Of a stretch of DNA of 18,510 bases, positions 1-5,468 are shown one piece after another; position 1 is the first letter of the stretch; every line of letters begins with the position of its first letter. Position numbers and translations under genes: made by a program. The notes below the pieces were generated by a model. That model did no database searches and had not been told where the DNA came from. It saw only the letters and a program-made list of their open reading frames with translations. The DNA is taken from positions 1-18,510 of the forward strand of contig CAYZTQ010000037.1 in NCBI GenBank assembly GCA_964481445.1. The letters run 5' to 3'. Source of the stretch: UBA1038 sp964481445. Its GTDB lineage: Bacteria > Bacillota > Clostridia > Christensenellales > Aristaeellaceae.

Positions 1-57
1 AAAAGGCGGATGGCCGGTTCCCCTCCCGTTGACAAACTTGGTTTGTCAACGGTTTGA
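1..57. repeat. Dispersed repeat, copy 1 (3' part only, cut by window start)
   Basis: This stretch matches 16698-16754 in the same orientation at 51 of 57 positions, counted by eye. It ends with a perfect 12-bp inverted repeat (26-37 against 41-52, half-site CCGTTGACAAAC) around a 3-base loop. The differences lie at positions 15, 22, 32, 38, 40 and 53, so two of them are in the hairpin loop. The position-32 change turns an A-U pair into a G-U pair if the plus strand is the RNA. No T tract follows on either strand, so it does not look like a simple terminator. The upstream part of this copy lies outside the window. Confidence 0.85.
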
Positions 58-375
58 GCTGTCCGGCGTCTCTTCCGGCGCCTCGCAGACCAGCGCGTAC
101 AGGCCCAGCGCCTGCTCGCGCAGGTCATAGGGCACGTAGAAGCTGTAGGTCTCCATCATCCTGCCGATCCACACGCTCATGCCGGCGCCAAGCCTGCCTT
201 CCTTCAAAAAAGGAAGCTTTTCATCCAGCAGCAGGCCTTCCAGCATGGCGGCGCTGATGCCGCTCAATTCGGCAATCAGCACCGGGTCGTTCGGCCGGGG
301 CTCGCGCAGGTGCTTTTGTTTATGAAGGGGGCAGCTTTCTTCCACCAGTGTTCTGCATTTTTCACAATAGAGCAT
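46..375 (-). CDS. Small zinc-ribbon protein with DUF2007-like domain
   Basis: This 109-residue protein starts with a probable zinc-binding knuckle (Cys4, Cys7, Cys15, His18). Residues about 31-98 resemble the DUF2007 family, described as putative prokaryotic signal-transducing proteins; that match is from memory of the pattern (an early acidic LLLDEKLPF-type strand/helix and a later YVPYDLREQAL helix). There is no signal peptide or membrane segment, so it should be cytoplasmic. Its ATG overlaps the stop of the transporter gene upstream by one base (TGATG), with GGAG before it, so the two are probably translated together. The last four codons (Ser-Ser-Asn-Arg) and the stop lie inside the dispersed repeat at 1-57, so the original C-terminus may have been replaced. 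The role is unknown. Confidence 0.75.
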   Translation of the reverse strand: MLYCEKCRTLVEESCPLHKQKHLREPRPNDPVLIAELSGISAAMLEGLLLDEKLPFLKEGRLGAGMSVWIGRMMETYSFYVPYDLREQALGLYALVCEAPEETPDSSNR

Positions 376-1034
376 CAGTTTTCTCCTTTGCTGTCGCCGC
401 GGGGTGGCTGCGGCATCATCAGGTTGAGCATCAGCGCGCCCAGGCTGTTGCCGAGGATGACCAGCATGAGGAAGCCAAGCTGCCCGCCCGCTTCAAAGGC
501 AAGGCCCAGCTTCCAGGCGGCGGCCAGATAGAACATATCGGCGATGCAGTGCTCAAACCCCGCGAGGATGAAGGCGGGCACGCCGATCAGCACGCCGAGA
601 TAGCGACCGAAGGGATCCTGAAAACGCCCGGCGATATCCACTGCCAGAAACACGATCATGCCGCAGAACAGGCCGCGGATGAAAATTTCGTGCGGCAGGG
701 CGCTCAGCTTTTTCTGCATCAGGGCGACTACATCCACGCCGCCTGCGGCAGGGACAAACAAGAGCCCCACCGCCGCGGCCCCGATCAGATTGCAGGCCAG
801 CATCAACGCGAGCCTGCCTGCCCGGTAGCCGCCCGGCCGCCCCAGATAGGCGATGCGCCCTGTATAGAGCGGGATTTTATACTGGCAGACAACGTAGAGG
901 CCGAGGCTGAACAGGAACGCGCCCAGATAGCGGCTTTCGACGCTTAAGAAGGCATAGCCGCCTACCGCGATGGAAAGCCCGGCCGCCACGCTGTGAAGAA
1001 TAAAGGACAAGGCGTTGATCCTCCTCTTAAACAT
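375..1034 (-). CDS. Formate/nitrite transporter (FNT) family channel, short form
   Basis: A 219-residue hydrophobic protein with about six membrane segments. The FNT family moves small monovalent anions such as formate, nitrite or hydrosulfide across the inner membrane. The family marks visible are a YTG loop (Thr58-Gly59), the GFEH motif with the central pore histidine His162, and a late G-N-S-L-G segment. It is clearly shorter than typical FocA/NirC proteins (about 270-280 residues) and has lost some usual residues: a Pro precedes the YTG loop, and Gly replaces the usual Asn in the RGLFC-G segment. The ATG is preceded by AAAGGAAGG five bases away, and a good promoter lies upstream. The substrate cannot be read from the sequence. 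Confidence 0.85.
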   Translation of the reverse strand: MFKRRINALSFILHSVAAGLSIAVGGYAFLSVESRYLGAFLFSLGLYVVCQYKIPLYTGRIAYLGRPGGYRAGRLALMLACNLIGAAAVGLLFVPAAGGVDVVALMQKKLSALPHEIFIRGLFCGMIVFLAVDIAGRFQDPFGRYLGVLIGVPAFILAGFEHCIADMFYLAAAWKLGLAFEAGGQLGFLMLVILGNSLGALMLNLMMPQPPRGDSKGEN

Positions 1035-1055
1035 ATACCTTCCTTTGATGAAAAT

Positions 1056-1084
1056 ATTCTATCATAGCGTGAAACGGATGACAA
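1056..1084 (-). promoter_or_regulatory. Predicted sigma-A promoter of the FNT unit
   Basis: On the minus strand the -35 box is TTGTCA (1079-1084), the spacer is 17 bases, and the -10 box is TAGAAT (1056-1061). Transcription would start near 1049, about 15 bases before the ATG. The -35 box overlaps that of the divergent deoC promoter. Confidence 0.65.
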
Positions 1085-1106
1085 GAAGCCCCTGCTGTGT
1101 TACGAT
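1078..1106 (+). promoter_or_regulatory. Predicted sigma-A promoter of deoC
   Basis: The -35 box is ATGACA (1078-1083), the spacer is 17 bases, and the -10 box is TACGAT (1101-1106). The -35 matches consensus at 5 of 6 positions and the -10 at 4 of 6. Six of the seven bases at 1078-1084 are read by both divergent -35 boxes. Confidence 0.5.
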
Positions 1107-1140
1107 AATCAAGGCCAAATAAACAATTGGAGGGATGGTC

Positions 1141-1815
1141 ATGGACCTGAAAAAAGTGTTTTCCCACGTCGATCATACATTGCTGAAACCCACCGCCACG
1201 TGGGAACAGATACAGAAAATCTGTGAGGAGGGCCTGCGCTTTGGCATGGCCAGCGTATGCATACCGCCCTGCTTTGTGAAGCGGGCAAAGGAAAAATATC
1301 CCGAACTCAATGTCTGCACGGTTATCGGTTTCCCGCTTGGCTATAACCCGCGGGAGGTCAAGGTGCAGGAAGCCCGCCAGGCACTGTTAGAGGGCGCGGG
1401 CGAGATCGATATGGTGGTCAACCTCGGCGATGTCAAGGCGGGCGACTTTGAGAAGGTGACCGGCGAGATCCGCGCGCTCAAAAAAGAAGCGGGCGACCGC
1501 ATTTTGAAGGTCATCATCGAAACCTGCTACCTGACGGAAGAAGAAAAGATCGCGCTGTGCCGCTGCGTGACCGAGGGCGGGGCCGACTTTATCAAGACCT
1601 CCACGGGCTTTGGCACCGGCGGCGCGACGATGGACGACATTTTGCTGCTAAAAAAACATATCGGGCCGGGGGTGCGCGTGAAGGCTTCGGGCGGTATCCG
1701 TACGGCCAAAGATATTCTCGCCTATCTGGAGGCGGGGGTCGACCGCATCGGCGCCAGCGGCGCCATCACCGCCTTCAAGGATGAGCCGGGGGCGAACGAA
1801 GGGGGAAATTACTGA
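1141..1815 (+). CDS. deoC: Deoxyribose-phosphate aldolase
   Basis: DeoC splits 2-deoxyribose-5-phosphate into glyceraldehyde-3-phosphate and acetaldehyde in deoxynucleoside breakdown, in the cytoplasm. The 224-residue length is typical. Visible marks are DHTLLKP (residues 11-17), the EIDMVVN strand (88-94), the Schiff-base lysine Lys152 in IKTSTGFGTGG, and the second active-site lysine Lys181 in VKASGG. An ATG two codons upstream (1135) touches GGAGGG with no spacing. The ATG at 1141 has six bases after it and was chosen. No other deo genes (deoA, deoD, cdd) are nearby; instead the stop overlaps the start of a substrate-binding protein. Confidence 0.95.
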   Translation: MDLKKVFSHVDHTLLKPTATWEQIQKICEEGLRFGMASVCIPPCFVKRAKEKYPELNVCTVIGFPLGYNPREVKVQEARQALLEGAGEIDMVVNLGDVKAGDFEKVTGEIRALKKEAGDRILKVIIETCYLTEEEKIALCRCVTEGGADFIKTSTGFGTGGATMDDILLLKKHIGPGVRVKASGGIRTAKDILAYLEAGVDRIGASGAITAFKDEPGANEGGNY

Positions 1816-2774
1816 TGAAAAAGATTGCTTTGCTGTGCGCCCTGGTACTGCTTGTTGGTCTGCTGCCTCTGAGCGGCGTTCTGGCGGAAAATGAGCCTGT
1901 GCGCGTGCGCGGCCTCATCGGCCCGACCGGCATGAGCCTCGCGCCCATGTTCAGTGAGTATTCCCGGGATTACACAATTGAACTGTCTGCTGCCCCGGAA
2001 GAGATGGCGGGCATTGTTGCTTCCGGCGACTATGACATCGCGGCCCTGCCCACCAACCTTGCCGCGATCCTCTATCAAAAGACGAAGGGCAGCCTGCAGA
2101 TGCTGGCCGTCAACACCCTCGGCGTGCTGTATGTGCTGGAAAAGGGCGACAGCATCCAGACGGTGAAAGACCTGGCCGGCAAGACCATCACGCTCTCAGG
2201 CCAGAACGCGACGCCCGAATACGCGCTCAACTACATTCTGGCTGTCAATGGCGTGGAAGCGGCGCTTGATTTCAAAAGCGAGCATAACGAAGTATCCACC
2301 CTCGCCGCCTCCGGCAAGGCCGATATTGTGATGCTGCCGCAGCCCATGGTGACCGCCCTTTTGATGAAAGACAGCAGCTACCGCGTGGCGCTTGACATTA
2401 CCAGGGAATTTGCCGCCGCCGCCCAGATGGACGGCAAGCCCGAGACCGTGCTCAGCATGGGCTGCCTGGTGGTCCGCAGGGAATTTGCCCGGCAGCGTCC
2501 GGAAGACCTCAAGACCTTTATGCAGCGGTATATGGAGGCTGTCGCCTTCGTGAACGCGGAGCCTGCCAAGGCGGCGGAAGCAATCGCCGAGTTCGGCATT
2601 CTGCCCAACGCCAAGATCGCCGAAAAGGCCATCCCGCTGTGCAACATCGTGTATATGGACGGCGAGGAGATGAAGGCCCAGCTGGCCCCGCTGTTTGATA
2701 TCCTCTTTTCGGCCAACCCCGCCTCCGTCGGCGGCCAGGTGCCGGATGACGGATTTTATTATATCGCGAAATAA
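1815..2774 (+). CDS. Orphan ABC-type substrate-binding protein (NMT1/SsuA-like)
   Basis: A 319-residue exported protein. Residues 1-25 form a signal peptide with a likely cut after VLA; there is no lipobox cysteine, which is unusual for a Gram-positive solute-binding protein. The body resembles the periplasmic-binding type II fold seen in NMT1/SsuA/TauA proteins: a PTGMSLAPMF start, a SGDYDIAALPTNLAAILY segment, and a VKDLAGKTI segment followed by the second lobe. These bind small ligands such as sulfonates, nitrate or thiamine precursors; which one applies here is unknown. Its ATG overlaps the deoC stop by one base. No permease or ATPase gene follows, and a terminator comes directly after, so any transporter partner must be elsewhere. 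Confidence 0.8.
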   Translation: MKKIALLCALVLLVGLLPLSGVLAENEPVRVRGLIGPTGMSLAPMFSEYSRDYTIELSAAPEEMAGIVASGDYDIAALPTNLAAILYQKTKGSLQMLAVNTLGVLYVLEKGDSIQTVKDLAGKTITLSGQNATPEYALNYILAVNGVEAALDFKSEHNEVSTLAASGKADIVMLPQPMVTALLMKDSSYRVALDITREFAAAAQMDGKPETVLSMGCLVVRREFARQRPEDLKTFMQRYMEAVAFVNAEPAKAAEAIAEFGILPNAKIAEKAIPLCNIVYMDGEEMKAQLAPLFDILFSANPASVGGQVPDDGFYYIAK

Positions 2775-2794
2775 AATGTATCTATGATAACAAA

Positions 2795-2820
2795 AAGGGC
2801 GCCGGAGAGGCGCCCTTGTT
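2795..2820. terminator. Shared terminator between convergent genes
   Basis: A nine-pair stem (AAGGGCGCC and GGCGCCCTT) closes a five-base loop. A run of five A lies on one side and TTGTT on the other. It can serve both the substrate-binding protein (plus) and the reductase (minus), whose stop lies 16 bases past it. Confidence 0.8.
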
Positions 2821-2835
2821 GTTGATTTGGTTGTT

Positions 2836-3552
2836 TTACAGCACCAGCCCACCGTCCACGCCGAGCACCTGCCCTGTGATAAACGAGGCTTCGCCGCTTG
2901 CAAGAAACAGCGCGGCCTCGGCCACATCCTGCGGCGTGCCCAGCCTTTGCAGCGGCGCTTCCTGCCGCAGGCTCTCCTTATCTTCCTCGCTGAAAGCGCG
3001 CATCATGCCGGTGTCGATCACGCCGGGGGCCAGACAGTTGACGCGGATGCCGCAGGGGCCCCATTCCCTGGCCAGCGATTTGCACAGCCCTTCCAGCGCG
3101 GCCTTGGAGGCGGCATAGGCGCTTTCGCAGCTGGCGCCGCCCGATGCCTGGATGGAGCTGACGAAGAGGATGCTGCCGCTGCCTGCGCTCCGCATCCTTT
3201 TCAGCGCCTCGCGCGAGAGGATAAAGGCGCTTCGGAGGTTTACGGCCATCAGAGTATCCCACGCCTCGGTGGGCATCTCGCTGACAAGGCCCTGCCAGTC
3301 CAGCCCGGCGCAGTGGATCAGGCAGTCAAGGTGCCCCAGCTGGGCAAGCGCCTCTTCCATCGCGCGCAGACAGGCGCTTTCGTCGGCAAGGTCGGCCTGC
3401 AGCGGGAGGGCGCCGCACGCTTTGGAAAGCGCCTCCGCTTTCTCTTTATTCTGGTGATAGACAAAGGCTGTACGCCAGCCTTCGCGCGCGAAGGCGCGCA
3501 CCAGCCCCTCGCCGATGCCGCCCGTGCCGCCTGTGATGAAGACCGTTTTCAT
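2836..3552 (-). CDS. SDR-family oxidoreductase, FabG-like
   Basis: A 238-residue classical short-chain dehydrogenase/reductase, closest in pattern to 3-oxoacyl-ACP reductases. It shows the nucleotide-binding TGGTGGIG (residues 7-14), HCAG in place of the usual NNAG, a catalytic serine in VSSIQ, the YxxxK pair in YAASK, the PG segment in LAPGVIDT, and the C-terminal ITGQVLGVDGG. A basic residue pattern after the second strand (YHQNKEKA) suggests NADPH. The ATG has AAGGAAGG six bases upstream and a strong promoter. It is not inside a fab cluster, so the real substrate is open. It could be a fatty-acid reductase paralogue of the YmfI type. Confidence 0.85.
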   Translation of the reverse strand: MKTVFITGGTGGIGEGLVRAFAREGWRTAFVYHQNKEKAEALSKACGALPLQADLADESACLRAMEEALAQLGHLDCLIHCAGLDWQGLVSEMPTEAWDTLMAVNLRSAFILSREALKRMRSAGSGSILFVSSIQASGGASCESAYAASKAALEGLCKSLAREWGPCGIRVNCLAPGVIDTGMMRAFSEEDKESLRQEAPLQRLGTPQDVAEAALFLASGEASFITGQVLGVDGGLVL

Positions 3553-3581
3553 GCGGATCCCTTCCTTTTTGAGCTGCGCAT

Positions 3582-3610
3582 AGTATAGAGCATTCGGGCT
3601 GCCTGTTCAA
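3582..3610 (-). promoter_or_regulatory. Predicted sigma-A promoter of the SDR gene
   Basis: On the minus strand the -35 box is TTGAAC (3605-3610), the spacer is 17 bases, and the -10 box is TATACT (3582-3587). The start would be near 3575. Only one base separates this -35 box from that of the divergent ligase promoter. Confidence 0.75.
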
Positions 3611-3611
3611 C

Positions 3612-3641
3612 TTGACCGCGGCCTGTGCCTCTGCGTATGAT
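3612..3641 (+). promoter_or_regulatory. Predicted sigma-A promoter of the biotin ligase
   Basis: The -35 box is TTGACC (3612-3617), the spacer is 18 bases, and the -10 box is TATGAT (3636-3641). Transcription would start near 3648, at the first bases of the ribosome site, giving a leader of about ten bases. This rules against the in-frame GTG at 3625 and ATG at 3637 as starts. Confidence 0.7.
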
Positions 3642-3657
3642 GGGCGCGGGAGGGCGT

Positions 3658-4422
3658 ATGGATCAGGAGAGACTGCGGGATAATCTCGGGATGGGGGCCG
3701 GCATCGCGCTTTTTTGCGAGGAGAGCGTTGATTCCACCAACCTGCGCGCCAAGGCCTGGGCGCGGGGCGGGGGAAGACTCCCCGCCGTTTTTACGGCGGA
3801 ACAGCAGAGCATGGGGCGCGGAAGGCTGGGACGCAGCTTTGAGTCGCAAAGGGGAGGCCTATACCTCAGCCTTGCCCTTGCCTGTCCCGCTCTTGAAGCG
3901 GGCAGCCTGACCACGCTGGCCGCCGTTTCGGCGCTGCGAGCCGCCGACATCCTCGGCATCCCGCAGCTTCAGGTGAAGTGGGTCAACGACCTGATGCAGG
4001 ACGGCAAGAAGGTGGGGGGCATTCTCGCGGAAGGCATAGCCTTTGAAAACGGCCTGATTGCGCAGGTGGTCATCGGCATCGGCATCAACACGGGCCGGGT
4101 GCGCTTTGCGCCCGGGCTGGCCGAAAAGGCGGCGGCGCTGGATTGGGGCGGCGTAAAGCCCGACCGTGAAAAGCTGGCTGCCCTGATTGTTGGCGGCATT
4201 TTGAGCGGGCTCGCCGGCATACCGGGGCACCTGCCCTTTTACCGCTCCCGCTGTCTCACCCTCGGCAGGGAAGTATGTTTTGCTCAGAATGAGAAAACGA
4301 TGACCGGCCGGGCAGTCGGCATCCGCGATGACGGCAGCCTGATTATCAAAACACCGACAGGGGAAATCATCCTCAGCACCGGCGAAGCGGGCGTCAGAAG
4401 CCCTGACGGGGGGTATTTATAA
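3658..4422 (+). CDS. birA: Biotin--[acetyl-CoA carboxylase] ligase, enzyme-only form
   Basis: The enzyme activates biotin with ATP and attaches it to the carrier lysine of acetyl-CoA carboxylase or other biotin enzymes. From the ATG at 3658 (GGGAGGG three bases upstream) the protein has 254 residues. It shows the ESVDSTN start (22-28), the biotinyl-AMP loop GRGRLGR (53-59), KWVND (107-111), GGILAEG (120-126), and a small C-terminal domain from about residue 205. There is no N-terminal winged helix, so it cannot act as the biotin repressor that group II BirA proteins are. Longer forms starting at 3625 or 3637 would begin upstream of the predicted transcript. Confidence 0.9.
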   Translation: MDQERLRDNLGMGAGIALFCEESVDSTNLRAKAWARGGGRLPAVFTAEQQSMGRGRLGRSFESQRGGLYLSLALACPALEAGSLTTLAAVSALRAADILGIPQLQVKWVNDLMQDGKKVGGILAEGIAFENGLIAQVVIGIGINTGRVRFAPGLAEKAAALDWGGVKPDREKLAALIVGGILSGLAGIPGHLPFYRSRCLTLGREVCFAQNEKTMTGRAVGIRDDGSLIIKTPTGEIILSTGEAGVRSPDGGYL

Positions 4423-4440
4423 CTCAAAATGGATGGCGTA

Positions 4441-4473
4441 TATGAAAAACCCGCAGCTTTCGAGCCGCGGGTT
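4441..4473 (-). terminator. Terminator of the rubrerythrin unit
   Basis: The outer stem AACCCGC/GCGGGTT (4448-4454, 4467-4473) and an inner GCT/AGC stem close on a TTCG tetraloop, with one internal mismatch. On the minus strand the stem is followed by a run of five T (read from 4449 down). The plus strand has no T run after the stem, so it would end the ligase transcript poorly. Confidence 0.75.
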
Positions 4474-4492
4474 CAGATCGTGTCGGAAAAAA

Positions 4493-5044
4493 TTAGTAGT
4501 TTTCAGCCATCCGCTCAAAGTAGGCGCGGGGATGGTCGCAGGCGGGGCACTTGGCCGGAGGGGTCTTGCCTTCGAAGATGAAACCGCAGTTGCGGCAGTG
4601 CCACTTGGCGGGAGCGGCCTCGACGAAGACATCATCGTTGACCAGATGCTGGGCCAGCTTGTTGTAGCGGGCTTCGTGCTCTTTTTCTACCTTGGCGACG
4701 TTCTCAAAGCGGACAGCCAGCTCCTTAAAGCCTTCCTCGCGGGCGACTTCGGCAAAGCCCTTGTACATATCGGTCCACTCATAGTGCTCGCCGGCAGCGG
4801 CGGCCTGCAGGTTTTTCAGGGTATCGCCGGGCTGAGAGCCATCGGCCAGCTCGCCCAGAGCCTTGAACCACATCTTGGCATGCTCTTTCTCGTTGAGCGA
4901 GGTCTCGGCGAAAATACCGGCGATCTGCTCGTAGCCTTCCTTCTGGGCGGCCTTGGAAAAATAGTCATACTTGTTGCGGGCTTGGCTCTCACCGGCAAAC
5001 GCGGTGCGCAGGTTCTGTTCGGTTCTTGATCCCTTCAGTTCCAT
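4493..5044 (-). CDS. rbr: Rubrerythrin
   Basis: A cytoplasmic peroxide-reducing diiron protein typical of anaerobes, taking electrons through its own rubredoxin domain. The 183 residues contain the ferritin-like four-helix part, with ligands in GES (Glu19), ExxH (Glu52, His55), Glu86/Glu89 and the second ExxH (Glu120, His123). A C-terminal rubredoxin-type Fe(Cys)4 site follows (Cys150, Cys153, Cys166, Cys169). Both parts look complete. The ATG has AAGGAGGAG upstream. It is the second gene of a unit whose first gene is a 40-residue membrane protein ending 43 bases before it, and the only good promoter lies before that small gene. Confidence 0.95.
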   Translation of the reverse strand: MELKGSRTEQNLRTAFAGESQARNKYDYFSKAAQKEGYEQIAGIFAETSLNEKEHAKMWFKALGELADGSQPGDTLKNLQAAAAGEHYEWTDMYKGFAEVAREEGFKELAVRFENVAKVEKEHEARYNKLAQHLVNDDVFVEAAPAKWHCRNCGFIFEGKTPPAKCPACDHPRAYFERMAENY

Positions 5045-5087
5045 GTTGTCTCCTCCTTATATCAATGTCCAATTGCCGTGGAATCGC

Positions 5088-5210
5088 TTAGAACATCTGC
5101 AGCAGCGACGCGAAGGTGCCGCCGACGATGAGAAGGGCCAAAAAGATGCTCAGCACGCGCACCAGAATGTTGCGGTTGGCGTTGCTTCTCTTTTGCGTTC
5201 TGCTTGACAA
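5088..5210 (-). CDS. 40-residue single-pass membrane protein
   Basis: Starting from TTG (5208-5210) with AGGAGG eight bases upstream, this frame encodes 40 residues and ends in TAA at 5088-5090. Residues 2-14 are rich in Arg, Lys, Ser and Asn (SSRTQKRSNANRN). Residues about 15-37 form one hydrophobic helix (start ILVRVLSIFLALLIV). The layout, a basic cytoplasmic tail and one helix, resembles the Prli42/DUF4044 class of tiny Bacillota membrane proteins, but I cannot show homology. A good promoter lies 32 bases before the start codon and rubrerythrin follows, so it is probably co-transcribed with an oxidative-stress gene. The TTG start and short length explain why it is easily missed. Confidence 0.7.
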   Translation of the reverse strand: MSSRTQKRSNANRNILVRVLSIFLALLIVGGTFASLLQMF

Positions 5211-5241
5211 AACCTTCTCCTCCTCTCCAGATACTGCCGAT

Positions 5242-5270
5242 ATCATAGCATAGAGACCTTATAAAGTCAA
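5242..5270 (-). promoter_or_regulatory. Predicted promoter of the small membrane protein - rbr unit
   Basis: On the minus strand the -35 box is TTGACT (5265-5270), the spacer is 17 bases, and the -10 box is TATGAT (5242-5247). A second, weaker pair just upstream (TTGACC, 18 bases, TTTATA) could be an alternative promoter. Confidence 0.7.
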
Positions 5271-5319
5271 AAATATAGACAACGGTCAAGGATGCGGAAA
5301 GCGTTGAAAATGCTGGATA

Positions 5320-5362
5320 AATTGTTAGCAAAGGCTAACAATTCACGGGGCACGGGTGAATT
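5320..5362. promoter_or_regulatory. Two overlapping perfect inverted repeats between rbr and rrf2 units
   Basis: Dyad 1 has a 10-base half-site AATTGTTAGC at 5320-5329 and its exact complement at 5334-5343, with four bases between. Dyad 2 has AATTCAC at 5340-5346 and GTGAATT at 5356-5362. They share bases 5340-5343, so only one could form as a hairpin at a time. The dyads lie about 50 bases upstream of the rbr-unit -35 box and 40 bases upstream of the rrf2 -35 box. No T run follows. A protein-binding operator is the simplest reading. Confidence 0.6.
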
Positions 5363-5401
5363 ATAAGGATTTATTCCTGTTAGTTGGACGCGGATGCCGG
5401 C

Positions 5402-5430
5402 TTGACAGATCTCAGCATGAAGACCACAAT
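5402..5430 (+). promoter_or_regulatory. Predicted promoter of the Rrf2 gene
   Basis: The -35 box is a perfect TTGACA (5402-5407), the spacer is 17 bases, and the -10 box is CACAAT (5425-5430, 4 of 6). The start would be near 5437, inside the candidate operator at 5430-5456. Confidence 0.5.
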
Positions 5431-5456
5431 ATAGCCTACTATTATACTATGTTTTA
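5430..5456. promoter_or_regulatory. Candidate Rrf2/CymR-type operator, autoregulatory copy
   Basis: The right half TATGTTTTA (5448-5456) is identical to the right half of the site before cysK. The left half TATAGCCTA (5430-5438) matches the cysK left half TAAAACATA at 6 of 9 positions. The nine-base spacing is the same. The site covers the predicted transcription start, as expected for a repressor. Confidence 0.5.
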
Positions 5457-5468
5457 GGGGGCGTCCTG

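Noticed and set aside
3625..3657. Longer biotin ligase start at GTG 3625 or ATG 3637
   Set aside because: Both fall in or before the -10 box of the predicted promoter, and only the ATG at 3658 has a ribosome site.
3658..4422. Biotin ligase as the biotin repressor controlling the divergent gene
   Set aside because: The protein begins directly with the catalytic domain and has no winged-helix part.
5062..5331. Open frame of 89 codons on the minus strand over the rbr leader
   Set aside because: It starts upstream of the predicted promoter and has no ribosome site. The 40-codon frame at 5088-5210 has a clear ribosome site and a membrane helix.
5320..5343. Resemblance of the dyad to the lac operator (AATTGTGAGC...)
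   Set aside because: The outer bases agree, but there is no LacI-family gene nearby and the centre lacks the CG usual for that family; the likeness is not evidence of the regulator type.
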